Assembly: GCA_963665015.2 (NCBI GenBank)
Contig: CAXXSY010000004.1
Span: 744,001-808,000, forward strand
Origin: G963662655 sp963665015
GTDB lineage: Bacteria > Cloacimonadota > Cloacimonadia > Cloacimonadales > JAIOQZ01
DNA: 64,000 bases
Direction of reading: 5' to 3'
Shown: positions 1 to 7,384 of the stretch, one piece after another
How positions within the stretch are numbered: the stretch's first letter is position 1
Layout of the letters: every line of letters starts with the position of its first letter
Position numbers and translations under genes: made by a program
The notes under the pieces: model-generated
What the model was told of the DNA's origin: nothing
The model's input: only the letters and a program-made list of their open reading frames with translations
Database searches by the model: none

Positions 1-89
1 TCCTCGTAACGAGCGAACAGAAATTGAAAGGCTGTCGGACGCGGCAGCCTTTTAAAACCTTTACGCAAACCCATCAATCAGCGGAAGCT

Positions 90-608
90 ATGAAAATTGA
101 TAATCCACCGATATGTGCCACGTGCCATCTGGGCGGCGCAGGCTGCTGCCGGATCGAGCCGGGCTTCGAAGGACTCATGTTCGGGCTTCTCCCGCAGGAG
201 GTCGAGAGAATCTCTCTTGACACCGGGATGACGTCCGCTCAATTTACGGTCATAGACAAACCGCGATGCGATTTCATCCGCGAACTCGCCACCTGGTTTC
301 CTCCGCAGGCGGAGATTCTTCGCGATGGAATACGGCAGCGATTGATGACAAGGAATAGCGCTTGCGTCTTCCTGACCGATCGGGGCTGTTTGCTCCGGCC
401 GGAAGCGAGACCCTACTATTGCAGGATGTACCCGTTCTGGTTTGACCGACATGGGAACCTGCGCCTGACGCGTAGCGAGGGATGCCTCGCGCAGCAGGAC
501 GCGCTATCCGTCTTCGGCGTGATGCGCAAGCTGGACGTCAGTATGGCGGACCTCGAGGAGTTATGGAGTCAGTACAGGCAAATGATTCGCCCCCGAAAAT
601 CAGCGTAA
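90..608 (+). CDS. YkgJ-type cysteine-cluster protein
   Basis: A 172-residue protein of the YkgJ / Zn- and Fe-chelating Cys-cluster family (PF03692-like). The sequence shows CATC and GAGCC near the N terminus, then a GC and a YYCRMYP motif, then a late GC. This spacing is typical of the family, whose members are thought to bind a metal or Fe-S cluster; the biochemical role is generally unknown. I chose the ATG at 90 because homology to the family begins there. An upstream in-frame TTG at 24 adds residues that look random. The 3' end overlaps the next gene by 46 bases, so the two are translationally coupled and probably share an operon with the two glycosyltransferases. That suggests, only by context, a role in envelope glycan modification. 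Confidence 0.8.
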   Translation: MKIDNPPICATCHLGGAGCCRIEPGFEGLMFGLLPQEVERISLDTGMTSAQFTVIDKPRCDFIRELATWFPPQAEILRDGIRQRLMTRNSACVFLTDRGCLLRPEARPYYCRMYPFWFDRHGNLRLTRSEGCLAQQDALSVFGVMRKLDVSMADLEELWSQYRQMIRPRKSA

Positions 609-1474
609 TCATCGCTGTTTACAACCGCGAGCGCTACATCGCCCGCGCGGTCGAATCGGTAGTCAACCAACGCTATGCCGACTGGGAACTGGTGGTTGTC
701 GATGACGGCTCCACCGACAGGACCGTCGAGATCGTCTCGTCGTTCGACGACGACCGTATCCGCCTGATCCAGAAGCCGCACACGCGTTGCTGGGACACCA
801 AGAACCGCGGCCTTGCCGAAGCGCGGGGCGAATTGGTCCTATACATCGACTCGGACGACCGTATTTCGCCAAAATACCTCGAACGGGGCGTTCAGGCGAT
901 CGAACAGCTTCCCGATTACGACTACTACTACCCCGAGAAGCTTCTTGTGATCGAAGAGGACGGTTCCCCGACCAATCGCATCTGGCGCTATCTCGATTAC
1001 TCGCTCAGCGAACGCAAGAACCTGCTGAAACTTTTTCTGGAGACCACCATCGGCGGGATACCGCACACGGGTGCGCTGGTTCGAAGAGAGGTGTTCGAGC
1101 GCTACGGCAGCTTCGACGGCGAACTGGAGAATTTCGGCGACACGGCGTGGGTCGTCCGTAACGCGCTCAACGTGAGATTCCGGATGGTCGATAGCCTTCA
1201 GGACTACTTCAAGCGCAGTCACGAAGCGCAGATTTGTCGCAACATGATCCCCAGGCTCAAGACGACCCTCGACTTGATGGAGTACGTCATCGAGCACCAT
1301 CCACCCGATGTCCACAGTCCCGACTACGCGCAATCCGAGATCGAGCTTTTCAACCACTACGTGACCAGCTTCATGCGGGTCGCAAACCAGTTTGACGCAC
1401 CCGAATTGAAGGCTCCGTTCCTGAAGGCCGCGCAGAAGTACCTGGTCAGGATCAGGGAGCTCGAATCGGCATGA
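563..1474 (+). CDS. Family 2 glycosyltransferase
   Basis: A 303-residue GT-A fold glycosyltransferase that would transfer a sugar from a nucleotide donor in the cytoplasm. The N terminus carries ISVIIAVYNRE and VVDDGSTD, followed by the metal-binding YIDSDD motif around residue 95, all classic family 2 signatures. There is no membrane segment. The ATG at 563 is preferred because a GAGGAG Shine-Dalgarno lies a few bases upstream, inside the end of the YkgJ-type gene. Longer in-frame starts would add an Arg-rich unrelated stretch. The gene ends in an ATGA overlap with a second glycosyltransferase, so both probably act on the same glycan. Acceptor and donor cannot be read from the sequence. Confidence 0.9.
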   Translation: MESVQANDSPPKISVIIAVYNRERYIARAVESVVNQRYADWELVVVDDGSTDRTVEIVSSFDDDRIRLIQKPHTRCWDTKNRGLAEARGELVLYIDSDDRISPKYLERGVQAIEQLPDYDYYYPEKLLVIEEDGSPTNRIWRYLDYSLSERKNLLKLFLETTIGGIPHTGALVRREVFERYGSFDGELENFGDTAWVVRNALNVRFRMVDSLQDYFKRSHEAQICRNMIPRLKTTLDLMEYVIEHHPPDVHSPDYAQSEIELFNHYVTSFMRVANQFDAPELKAPFLKAAQKYLVRIRELESA

Positions 1475-2433
1475 CGGATACCGTTCATCTGGTGATCGTG
1501 ACATGCAACCGCATCGAGCGCACCAAACCCACACTCGCCAGCATCAAGCAAAAGACTTCTCATCCGTATGTCCTCACCGTGATCGACAACAACAGCGAAG
1601 ACGGCTCTCGCGAATGGCTGCTCCGGCAGCGCGAAGAGGGCACGATCGACAACCTGTTGCTGCTGGATCGCAACTACGGGCTCTCCGCTGCCGCGAACGC
1701 CGCGTGGGACCTCGTTTTCACACCCTTCTACCTTCGCATGGACAACGATATCGTCGTGCACCGCGAGGGGTGGCTGAAGAAGATGGTCGAGATCGCCCGT
1801 GCGATGGATCAGTCCCATTTCGGCGCGCTCTCGTACGACTTTTTTCAGCACGAGAACCGCGAGACGACGATGACCGACATCAATCGAGACATTCGCGTCG
1901 CCACGCCATCCAACCAATCGGAAATCTACGGCGGCGCCGTGCTGATCCGCAGGGAGATTTTCCGCAAGTTCGGCTACTGGTGCACCGACTACGGGCAGTA
2001 TTCGTGGGAGGATACCGATTACGGCGTGCGGCTGACCTTCGGCGGTTACAACAACCACTTTTTCCCGGAAACGGGCTGGCTGCTGCACGAGGGTGCACGC
2101 GATCCCATCGATTACGAAGAGTACATGCGGTTCAAGAAGCAGAAGTACGAGAGGATGTCCAGCGTTGCCGGCGCGAACCTGCTGCTCTACGCGCTGAAGC
2201 TGCGTCCGCTCTACATGCGCAGGAGATACCGCACCGAAATCGAGCTGGACGGGATTCACGCCCGACTGGTGCCCGACGCGTCGTACGCCGAACAGGAGAG
2301 CAAGCTGCTACGCGATTTCAGTCGGTTCCTGAAGAGCGAGGGCATCCAGCCGCGATTCCCCAGAGGTTCCGACGACGCGAAACGATTCGCCGAGACCTGT
2401 CGATACATCCGACAGAAACTCAACCTTTCCTGA
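1471..2433 (+). CDS. Family 2 glycosyltransferase
   Basis: A 320-residue GT2 family protein. It starts directly with the nucleotide-binding strand (VHLVIVTCNR), has IDNNSEDGS in place of the more usual VDDGSTD, and a metal-binding RMDNDIVV motif near residue 90. The later SWEDTDYGVRL segment resembles the ED(T/L)D catalytic-base region of rhamnosyl- or galactofuranosyltransferase-like GT2 enzymes; that comparison is from family knowledge. The start overlaps the previous stop (ATGA), a strong sign of coupled translation. The gene ends two bases before a nested-hairpin repeat, which may protect or terminate the transcript. Substrate unknown. Confidence 0.9.
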   Translation: MTDTVHLVIVTCNRIERTKPTLASIKQKTSHPYVLTVIDNNSEDGSREWLLRQREEGTIDNLLLLDRNYGLSAAANAAWDLVFTPFYLRMDNDIVVHREGWLKKMVEIARAMDQSHFGALSYDFFQHENRETTMTDINRDIRVATPSNQSEIYGGAVLIRREIFRKFGYWCTDYGQYSWEDTDYGVRLTFGGYNNHFFPETGWLLHEGARDPIDYEEYMRFKKQKYERMSSVAGANLLLYALKLRPLYMRRRYRTEIELDGIHARLVPDASYAEQESKLLRDFSRFLKSEGIQPRFPRGSDDAKRFAETCRYIRQKLNLS

Positions 2434-2434
2434 C

Positions 2435-2478
2435 GATTCCAAAATGTGCCGCTTGTGGCTTTTCCGAATGTTGGAATC
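2435..2478. repeat. Nested-hairpin repeat element A
   Basis: First of seven related elements in the window. Outer arms are GATTCCAA and TTGGAATC. An inner hairpin is GCCGC-TTG-TGGC. A TTCCGAATGT core lies on the right side and a degenerate copy (CCAAAATGT) on the left. It begins two bases after the glycosyltransferase stop codon. No long T run follows, so it is not a standard intrinsic terminator. Confidence 0.7.
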
Positions 2479-2508
2479 TACCACATCCACTGCATCTGTA
2501 TTTCCAAT

Positions 2509-2558
2509 GATTCCAACTTCCGAATGTGTCGCTTGCGACTCTTCTGAATGTTGAAATC
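2509..2558. repeat. Nested-hairpin repeat element B
   Basis: Outer arms GATTCCAAC and GTTGAAATC are mostly complementary. The inner hairpin is GTCGC-TT-GCGAC. The core motif occurs twice in direct orientation (CTTCCGAATGT and CTTCTGAATGT), one copy on each side of the inner hairpin. Confidence 0.7.
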
Positions 2559-2577
2559 CACTTCATTGAATCTCTCT

Positions 2578-2628
2578 GAAATCAACATTCGGAAGAGATG
2601 CTTCGCATCACATTCAGAAGTTGATTTC
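2578..2628. repeat. Nested-hairpin repeat element C (reverse orientation)
   Basis: Perfect 9-bp outer arms GAAATCAAC and GTTGATTTC, inner hairpin GATGC-TTC-GCATC, and two direct copies of the reverse-strand core (ACATTCGGAAG, ACATTCAGAAG). This is the cleanest copy of the family. Confidence 0.75.
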
Positions 2629-2684
2629 TTTGGGAACGCCGTTCGGAGATCGGCGGCTACAAATCTGTAGCGCTCGACCTCTGT

Positions 2685-2702
2685 GAATTTGCTTGCAAAT
2701 TC
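2685..2702. repeat. Hairpin inside a GTAGCGCTCGACCTC-type repeat
   Basis: A perfect stem GAATTTGC / GCAAATTC with a TT loop. It lies inside a longer degenerate repeat that starts with GTAGCGCTCGACCTC at about 2667 and closes with GGCGAGCC near 2713. The same GTAGCGCTCGAC...GCGAGC text recurs at 7244-7266 and 11778-11802 and, inverted, at about 53006-53034. Confidence 0.55.
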
Positions 2703-2746
2703 GAAACCATATGGCGAGCCTCCCGATACGCCGTCATCCGAAAACC

Positions 2747-2796
2747 GACCAAACATTCAGAAGAATCGCTGACGCGATGCATTCGGAAGTTTGATC
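2747..2796. repeat. Nested-hairpin repeat element D (reverse orientation)
   Basis: Outer arms GACCAAAC and GTTTGATC pair at 7 of 8 positions. The inner hairpin is ATCGC-TGAC-GCGAT, with two direct copies of the ATTCRGAAG core. With elements A to C it fills most of the 2434-2820 gap; I see no gene in that gap. Confidence 0.7.
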
Positions 2797-2820
2797 TTAT
2801 ACTTTCTCCATCGGTTTTTC

Positions 2821-2849
2821 TTGACATGCACCGACCCATTTCATTATAT
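2821..2849 (+). promoter_or_regulatory. Candidate sigma-70-type promoter for the methyltransferase-lipoprotein operon
   Basis: A consensus -35 box TTGACA at 2821-2826 is followed after 17 bases by TTATAT at 2844-2849, in an AT-rich stretch. It leaves a leader of a little over 100 bases before the ATG at 2971. It is the only good promoter candidate in this gap. Confidence 0.5.
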
Positions 2850-2970
2850 AAAATAACAGTGATATTTAGCATCAAGCAATTCTCAGTGTCAGAAATCTTT
2901 GCATGCAAAATATCACCATGATCGTTTGTGCATGTGAGTAAAAAATAACGATATATTGATTGGAGAATGC

Positions 2971-3780
2971 ATGCTGCTTTACGATTTCCCGGACGCGTAC
3001 GACCTGTTTTACGACGAGAGTTTCCAGGCATCGACCCGTGAGTTTTTCAGCCGGTTTCTGGTGAAGAAGAACGTCCACGACGTGCTCGACTGCACCTGCG
3101 GTACCGGCCAGATGACCATGCCGCTGGCGAAGCTCGGATTCAACGTCACCGCCTCCGATGTCAACCGCCACATGCTGCGCAAGGCGCGGCAGAATTTCGT
3201 GCAGCACGAGGTGATGGCGAATTTCGTCGGCAGCGATATCCTGGAGCTCGGGACGCAGATCAAACGCACCTTCGACTGCGTGATGACCACCGGCAACTCG
3301 CTGGCGCACGTGAAGAACGACCAGCTCGAAGAGGCTGTCCGTCAGATGGATAGCGTGCTGAAACCGGGCGGAACGCTCTACATCGATTCGCGCAACTGGG
3401 ACCTTATCCTGGAACGGCAGCAGCGGTTCTATCTGTTCAATCCACTCATCAGAGACCGTGGGCGGATCAACTTTGTGCAGGTGTGGGACTACAATCCCGA
3501 CGGCTCGATGGTGTTCAACTTCCTGATATTCGAGGAGATCGAGAACCGCATCGTCAGCAAACGGCAGTTCTACACGATCTATTACCCGTTCAAAACCGAT
3601 GACTTGCGGATGATTCTGGAGTCGATGGGATACACGAAAATCAAATTTTTCAAGCTGGGCGATCCGGGTATGGAAGACCTGTCACAAATCGACTGGTACG
3701 CCGTTACAGCGGAGAAGCCCTTTCCCCAGGAACTACCTGCGAAGAAGAAAGATAGGAAAATCAAAGGAGGAATAAAATGA
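2971..3780 (+). CDS. SAM-dependent class I methyltransferase
   Basis: A 269-residue class I methyltransferase. Motif I is VLDCTCGTGQMTMPLA (about residues 38-53), followed by an acidic residue at the end of the second strand (TASDVN), and a motif III region around VLKPGGTLYIDSRNW. These build the Rossmann fold that binds S-adenosylmethionine. The substrate is not evident; the family includes small-molecule and glycine/sarcosine-type N-methyltransferases. I took the ATG at 2971, which has GGAG upstream, over an in-frame TTG at 2956. The C terminus is Lys-rich. The gene overlaps the next start by four bases (ATGA), so it heads the operon with the three lipoproteins, an association whose meaning is unclear. 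Confidence 0.85.
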   Translation: MLLYDFPDAYDLFYDESFQASTREFFSRFLVKKNVHDVLDCTCGTGQMTMPLAKLGFNVTASDVNRHMLRKARQNFVQHEVMANFVGSDILELGTQIKRTFDCVMTTGNSLAHVKNDQLEEAVRQMDSVLKPGGTLYIDSRNWDLILERQQRFYLFNPLIRDRGRINFVQVWDYNPDGSMVFNFLIFEEIENRIVSKRQFYTIYYPFKTDDLRMILESMGYTKIKFFKLGDPGMEDLSQIDWYAVTAEKPFPQELPAKKKDRKIKGGIK

Positions 3781-4382
3781 AGGCTTTCAAACTTATTGTT
3801 ACCCTGATGGTTATGGCCGTGGTATTTGCCGCGTGCGGACCTAACAAGACGGTCGAGCGTAAGGCTGTCGATGAGTCGATCGATCTGAGCGGACGCTGGA
3901 ACGACACCGATCTCCAGCTCACCGCCGAGCAGATTATCCGCGACGTGATCTCACGTCCCTGGCTGCCGGAATTCAAGGATGAAAACGAGCGCAAGCCGGT
4001 GGTGATCGTCGGATCCGTCCGCAACAAGACGTCCGAGCACCTCGACACGCAGCCGCTGGTCAACGCCATCGAGACCGAATTGATCAACAGCGGCATGGTG
4101 AAATTCGTCGCCAGCAAGAAGAAGCGCGATGAAGTCCGCGACGAGCGCATGGACCAGCAGACCCAATCGTCGGAGGAATCCGCCAAGCGTCTCGCGGCCG
4201 AGACCGGCGCTGATTTCATGCTTCAGGGCGAGATTACCTCGATCACCGATCAGGAAGGCGGTCAGAAGGTGGTTTATTATCAGGTGGCGATGGAGCTGAT
4301 CAACATCGAGACCAATGAAATCAACTGGAAGGGCACGAAGCAGATCAAGAAATTCGTCTCGCAGAAGCGAAGCAAGTTTTAA
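3777..4382 (+). CDS. lpoB: LpoB-like penicillin-binding-protein activator lipoprotein
   Basis: A 201-residue lipoprotein. It has a signal peptide with the lipobox VFAAC (Cys20), then the LpoB-type core: VVIVGSVRNKTSEHLDT, a helix ending ELINSGMVKFV, GADFMLQGEITSI, and a VYYQVAMELINIETNEINW strand. In enterobacteria LpoB is an outer-membrane lipoprotein that activates the bifunctional peptidoglycan synthase PBP1B; here that role is inferred from family. A strong AAAGGAGG ribosome site precedes the start and sits inside the end of the methyltransferase gene. It is followed within 15 bases by a COG3014-type lipoprotein, a pairing I know from other genomes. Confidence 0.85.
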   Translation: MKAFKLIVTLMVMAVVFAACGPNKTVERKAVDESIDLSGRWNDTDLQLTAEQIIRDVISRPWLPEFKDENERKPVVIVGSVRNKTSEHLDTQPLVNAIETELINSGMVKFVASKKKRDEVRDERMDQQTQSSEESAKRLAAETGADFMLQGEITSITDQEGGQKVVYYQVAMELINIETNEINWKGTKQIKKFVSQKRSKF

Positions 4383-4396
4383 CGCGGGATTCTGAC

Positions 4397-5779
4397 ATGA
4401 GACGCGGATATTGGATCGCACTGCTGCTGGTCGCGCTGCTGATCGGTTGCGGTGCGCCGAAGAAGGAATTGCGCGAGATCGAGAAGAAGCTGGAAGACCG
4501 GCAGTTCGATGCGGCGTCGCAGCAGGTCGAGGAGATCAAGGAAAAGGTTTACTCGAAGAAGAACCGCGTGCTGTTCTATCTCGACGCGGGCACGGTGCAT
4601 CATTACGACCGCAACTGGGATAAAAGCAACGAGCGTCTGGAAGAGGCGGAGCGCGCGATTGAAGACCTTTTTACCAAGAGCATCAGTCGCGCCGCGGCGT
4701 CGTACATCCTCAACGACAATGTGAAAGAATACGACGGTGAGGACTACGAGGATATCTATCTCAACGTGTTCAAGTCGCTCAACTACCTAGGCAAGAAGGA
4801 GTTTGACGGCGCTTTCGTCGAGATTCGCCGTATCAACGATAAGCTGACCCTGCTCGAAGGCAAGTACAAGAAGCTGGCGGACGAATACAACAAGTCCAAG
4901 GACAGCAAGGCGAAGGTGGAGGTGGGGCGCAACCAGTTCCACAATTCGGCGCTGGGCAGGTGGCTGAGTATGTTGATCTACCGTGCCGAGGGTGATATCG
5001 ACAACGCGCGGGTCGATTTGAACGCGATCGACGATGCCTGGAGAAGCCAGAGTCATATCTACGATTTCAAGAAGCCGGAGATGGGTCGTTACCTCGAGAG
5101 TACCGACAAGGCGCGCATCGATATCATCGGCTTCATCGGCAAGAGCCCGGAGAAGAAGGCGCATACGCTCTACATCCACACGGAGAATAATTTGATCGTG
5201 TTCGCGACCACTGCGGAAGACAAGGACGGCAGGAAGATGCTGAACAACCTTGCGCCGATCCAGTGGCCCGGCATCGAGAAGGGACTGCACTTCAAGTTCG
5301 AAGTGCCGTTCTTCGAGCCGCGCGGGACCATCGTGCGCAGTGTCCGCGTCTATATAGACGACAAGCAGGCCGGGCAGCTCGAATTGCTGGAAGACATGGA
5401 GAAGGTCGCCATCGCGACGTATGAGGTCAAGAAGCCCTTGATCCTGATGAAGACGCTGACCCGCACCATCATCAAGGGGCTTGTCGCGCACGAAGGCAAG
5501 AAGCAGATGGAGAAGGAGATCAAGGATCCTCTGCTCGCGTTCGGCGCGCGTCTTGCGACCGATATCGCCGTCGATGCCACCGAGCAGGCGGACCTGCGGC
5601 TATCGCACTTCTTCCCCGCGAAAGCGATGGTGAACGAATTCGAGGTGGAGCCCGGCGAGCATCACGTGAAGATCGAGTATCGCGGATCGGGCGGGAGCCT
5701 GCTCTACACGCACGACCTCGGGACACGGAATTTCGAGAAGGGCGGACTGAACCTGCTCGAATCGTATTATCTGAAATAA
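4397..5779 (+). CDS. COG3014-type lipoprotein with helical repeats
   Basis: A 460-residue secreted lipoprotein with lipobox LLIGC at Cys16. The first half is Lys/Glu-rich and helical, with TPR-like repeats (KKLEDRQFDAASQQVEEIK, then the AEDYEDIYLN-like region GEDYEDIYLNVFKSL). The second half contains beta-rich segments and the phrase PIQWPGIEKG, and ends with a GEHHVKIEYRGSGG strand. This matches the uncharacterised COG3014 family. It sits between the LpoB-like protein and another envelope protein, so an outer-membrane or periplasmic role linked to peptidoglycan synthesis is likely but unproven. No catalytic motif is visible. Confidence 0.75.
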   Translation: MRRGYWIALLLVALLIGCGAPKKELREIEKKLEDRQFDAASQQVEEIKEKVYSKKNRVLFYLDAGTVHHYDRNWDKSNERLEEAERAIEDLFTKSISRAAASYILNDNVKEYDGEDYEDIYLNVFKSLNYLGKKEFDGAFVEIRRINDKLTLLEGKYKKLADEYNKSKDSKAKVEVGRNQFHNSALGRWLSMLIYRAEGDIDNARVDLNAIDDAWRSQSHIYDFKKPEMGRYLESTDKARIDIIGFIGKSPEKKAHTLYIHTENNLIVFATTAEDKDGRKMLNNLAPIQWPGIEKGLHFKFEVPFFEPRGTIVRSVRVYIDDKQAGQLELLEDMEKVAIATYEVKKPLILMKTLTRTIIKGLVAHEGKKQMEKEIKDPLLAFGARLATDIAVDATEQADLRLSHFFPAKAMVNEFEVEPGEHHVKIEYRGSGGSLLYTHDLGTRNFEKGGLNLLESYYLK

Positions 5780-5791
5780 CAGGGGGACATT

Positions 5792-6802
5792 ATGCGAAAG
5801 ACGATCCTGTGGCTGTTGATTCTGAGCTGCGTACTGCTGGTCGCGAAGAAAAACGAAGAGCCCGAGTGGCTGACCAATCCGAAGTCGATCTATCCCGATG
5901 CCATGTACCTTTCGGCGCTGGGCGAGGGCGATACCCGGCTCGCCGCCGAGAGCAACGCGTCGGGCAATCTGTCGCGCATCTTCGAGAGCAAGATCAAGGT
6001 CGATCAGACCTACCGTGAGCGCTATCAGGAGCTTACGCGCGGTACGACCACCGAGACGCAGGGGGTGTCCGAGATGGACCGGAACGTCGGCGTGCAGTCG
6101 GAGCAGACCCTTTTCAATATCCAGTTCGGCGAATCCTACAACGACAAGACCGGTCGCGTGCACGTCATCGCGTATCTCGACCGGCTTCGTACCGGCGAGA
6201 TTTACAGCAGCAAGATCGAGCAGAACGCCGGTCAGGTCACCTGGTATCTGGATAAAAAGAAATCGACCGCCGATCCGTTGACCCAATACGCGTTGCAGAA
6301 CGCCGCCATCATCGTCGCGACCAACAACCAGGTGCTGATGGAGCAGCTTCGGATCATCTCGCCCAACATGGCGGATTTTATCCAACTTCCCTACGATCTG
6401 ACCGAGCTTCAGTCCGCGCTCAAGGAGATGGGCAAGGAAATGAAGGTGTCGATCGCGATCAAGGGCGATCAGGATGAGAAGGTCACCAACACGCTCAAGG
6501 AGATGCTCGGTGACGCGGGATTCAGTTTGGGTGACAACGGCGTGCTGAAGATCACCGGAGAGATTGGATACGAGAAGGTCGATCTCGATAAAGGGGACCA
6601 GAAATTCGTCCGCTGGGAGATCACGCTCGATCTGAACGACTGCAACGGCGAGAACCTGATCCACTACTACGAGAAAGGCCGTGAAGGTCATATCAACTAT
6701 CCCGAGGCCATGGAGCGATCCGTTCGCGAGATCGAGAAGAAGCTGAAGAAACAGTTTATCGGCAAGCTGAACGACTATATCGATGGGTTGGTGATGAGGT
6801 AG
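5792..6802 (+). CDS. LPP20-like envelope protein
   Basis: A 336-residue exported protein. The N terminus is hydrophobic with a possible lipobox LILSC at Cys13, only a short distance from the start, so lipidation is uncertain. After the signal comes PEWLTNPKSIYPDAMYLSALGEG and then a Ser/Ala-rich helix (AAESNASGNLSRIFESKI), the pattern of LPP20-family lipoproteins. The second half has DKGDQKFVRWEITLDLNDC-type strands. It is third in the lipoprotein operon, 12 bases after the COG3014-type gene and with an AGGGGG ribosome site. Its stop codon runs straight into a perfect hairpin that also follows an unrelated gene near 55.9 kb. Confidence 0.7.
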   Translation: MRKTILWLLILSCVLLVAKKNEEPEWLTNPKSIYPDAMYLSALGEGDTRLAAESNASGNLSRIFESKIKVDQTYRERYQELTRGTTTETQGVSEMDRNVGVQSEQTLFNIQFGESYNDKTGRVHVIAYLDRLRTGEIYSSKIEQNAGQVTWYLDKKKSTADPLTQYALQNAAIIVATNNQVLMEQLRIISPNMADFIQLPYDLTELQSALKEMGKEMKVSIAIKGDQDEKVTNTLKEMLGDAGFSLGDNGVLKITGEIGYEKVDLDKGDQKFVRWEITLDLNDCNGENLIHYYEKGREGHINYPEAMERSVREIEKKLKKQFIGKLNDYIDGLVMR

Positions 6803-6819
6803 GGAAACTCCATCCCCAG

Positions 6820-6847
6820 CCCTTCCTCTTTGATCAAAGAGGAAGGG
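6820..6847 (+). terminator. Perfect 12-bp-stem hairpin just after a stop codon
   Basis: Arms CCCTTCCTCTTT and AAAGAGGAAGGG with loop GATC start 17 bases after the LPP20-like stop codon. Almost the same sequence, including the flank AAACTCCATCCCCAG, follows the stop codon of the ABC permease at 55896. There is no T run, so it could be a Rho-protected mRNA end or a repeat insertion rather than a classic terminator. Confidence 0.55.
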
Positions 6848-6900
6848 AGCAGAGAGGTGGTCGGTCGCTGCCTGGTGGAGCGCAGGCGTCCTTGCCTGAA

Positions 6901-7230
6901 TCTCTCCATCTGGAACGCGGACGTCTTCGTCCGCATCTCTAAGTCTGGTGATACGCGGGCACCCTTGCCTGAATCTCTCCATCTGGAACGCGGACGTCCT
7001 CGTCCGCATCTCTAAGTCTGGTGATACGCGGGCACCCTTGCCTGCATCTCTCCATCTGGAACGCGGACGTCTTCGTCCGCATCTCTCAGTCTGGTGATAC
7101 GCAGGCATCCTTGCCTGCATCTCTCTATCTGGAACGCGGACGTCTTCGTCCGCATCTCTCAGTCTGGTGATACGCAAGCATCCTTGCCTGCATCTCTCCA
7201 TCTGGAACGCGGACGTCCTCGTCCGCATCT
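6901..7230. repeat. Tandem array, five units of 73 bp, each with two hairpins
   Basis: Units begin TCTCTCCATCTGGAACG at 6901, 6974, 7047, 7120 and 7193, exactly 73 bases apart. Each holds the hairpin GCGGACG-TCYT-CGTCCGC and a second, less strict one (best form GCAGGCA-TCCT-TGCCTGC). A partial unit precedes the array (about 6880-6900). There is no gene in 6803-7384; short open frames here are repeats of the same text. The array has no unique spacers, so it is not CRISPR. Confidence 0.85.
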
Positions 7231-7384
7231 TCCTCTTCCTCGTAGCGCTCGACTTCTGGGCGAGCTTGTCCAATACTGTTTATTCCCCTATCCTGTACAT
7301 CCAGCTTCGGACAGCAGAAAATTCCTTTACATAAAACACGGCTCGAAATACCATCCGTCAAAACCATAAAGGACTGTAATAAAT

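Noticed and set aside
6901..7230. CRISPR array
   Set aside because: Units are 73 bp and repeated throughout with no unique spacers, and there is no cas gene in the window. The same holds for the 129-bp repeat at 56 kb.
5600..7273. A 557-codon open frame on the minus strand
   Set aside because: It runs through the COG3014 and LPP20-like genes in antisense and then through the 73-bp repeats; the protein is repetitive and Arg-rich without motifs.
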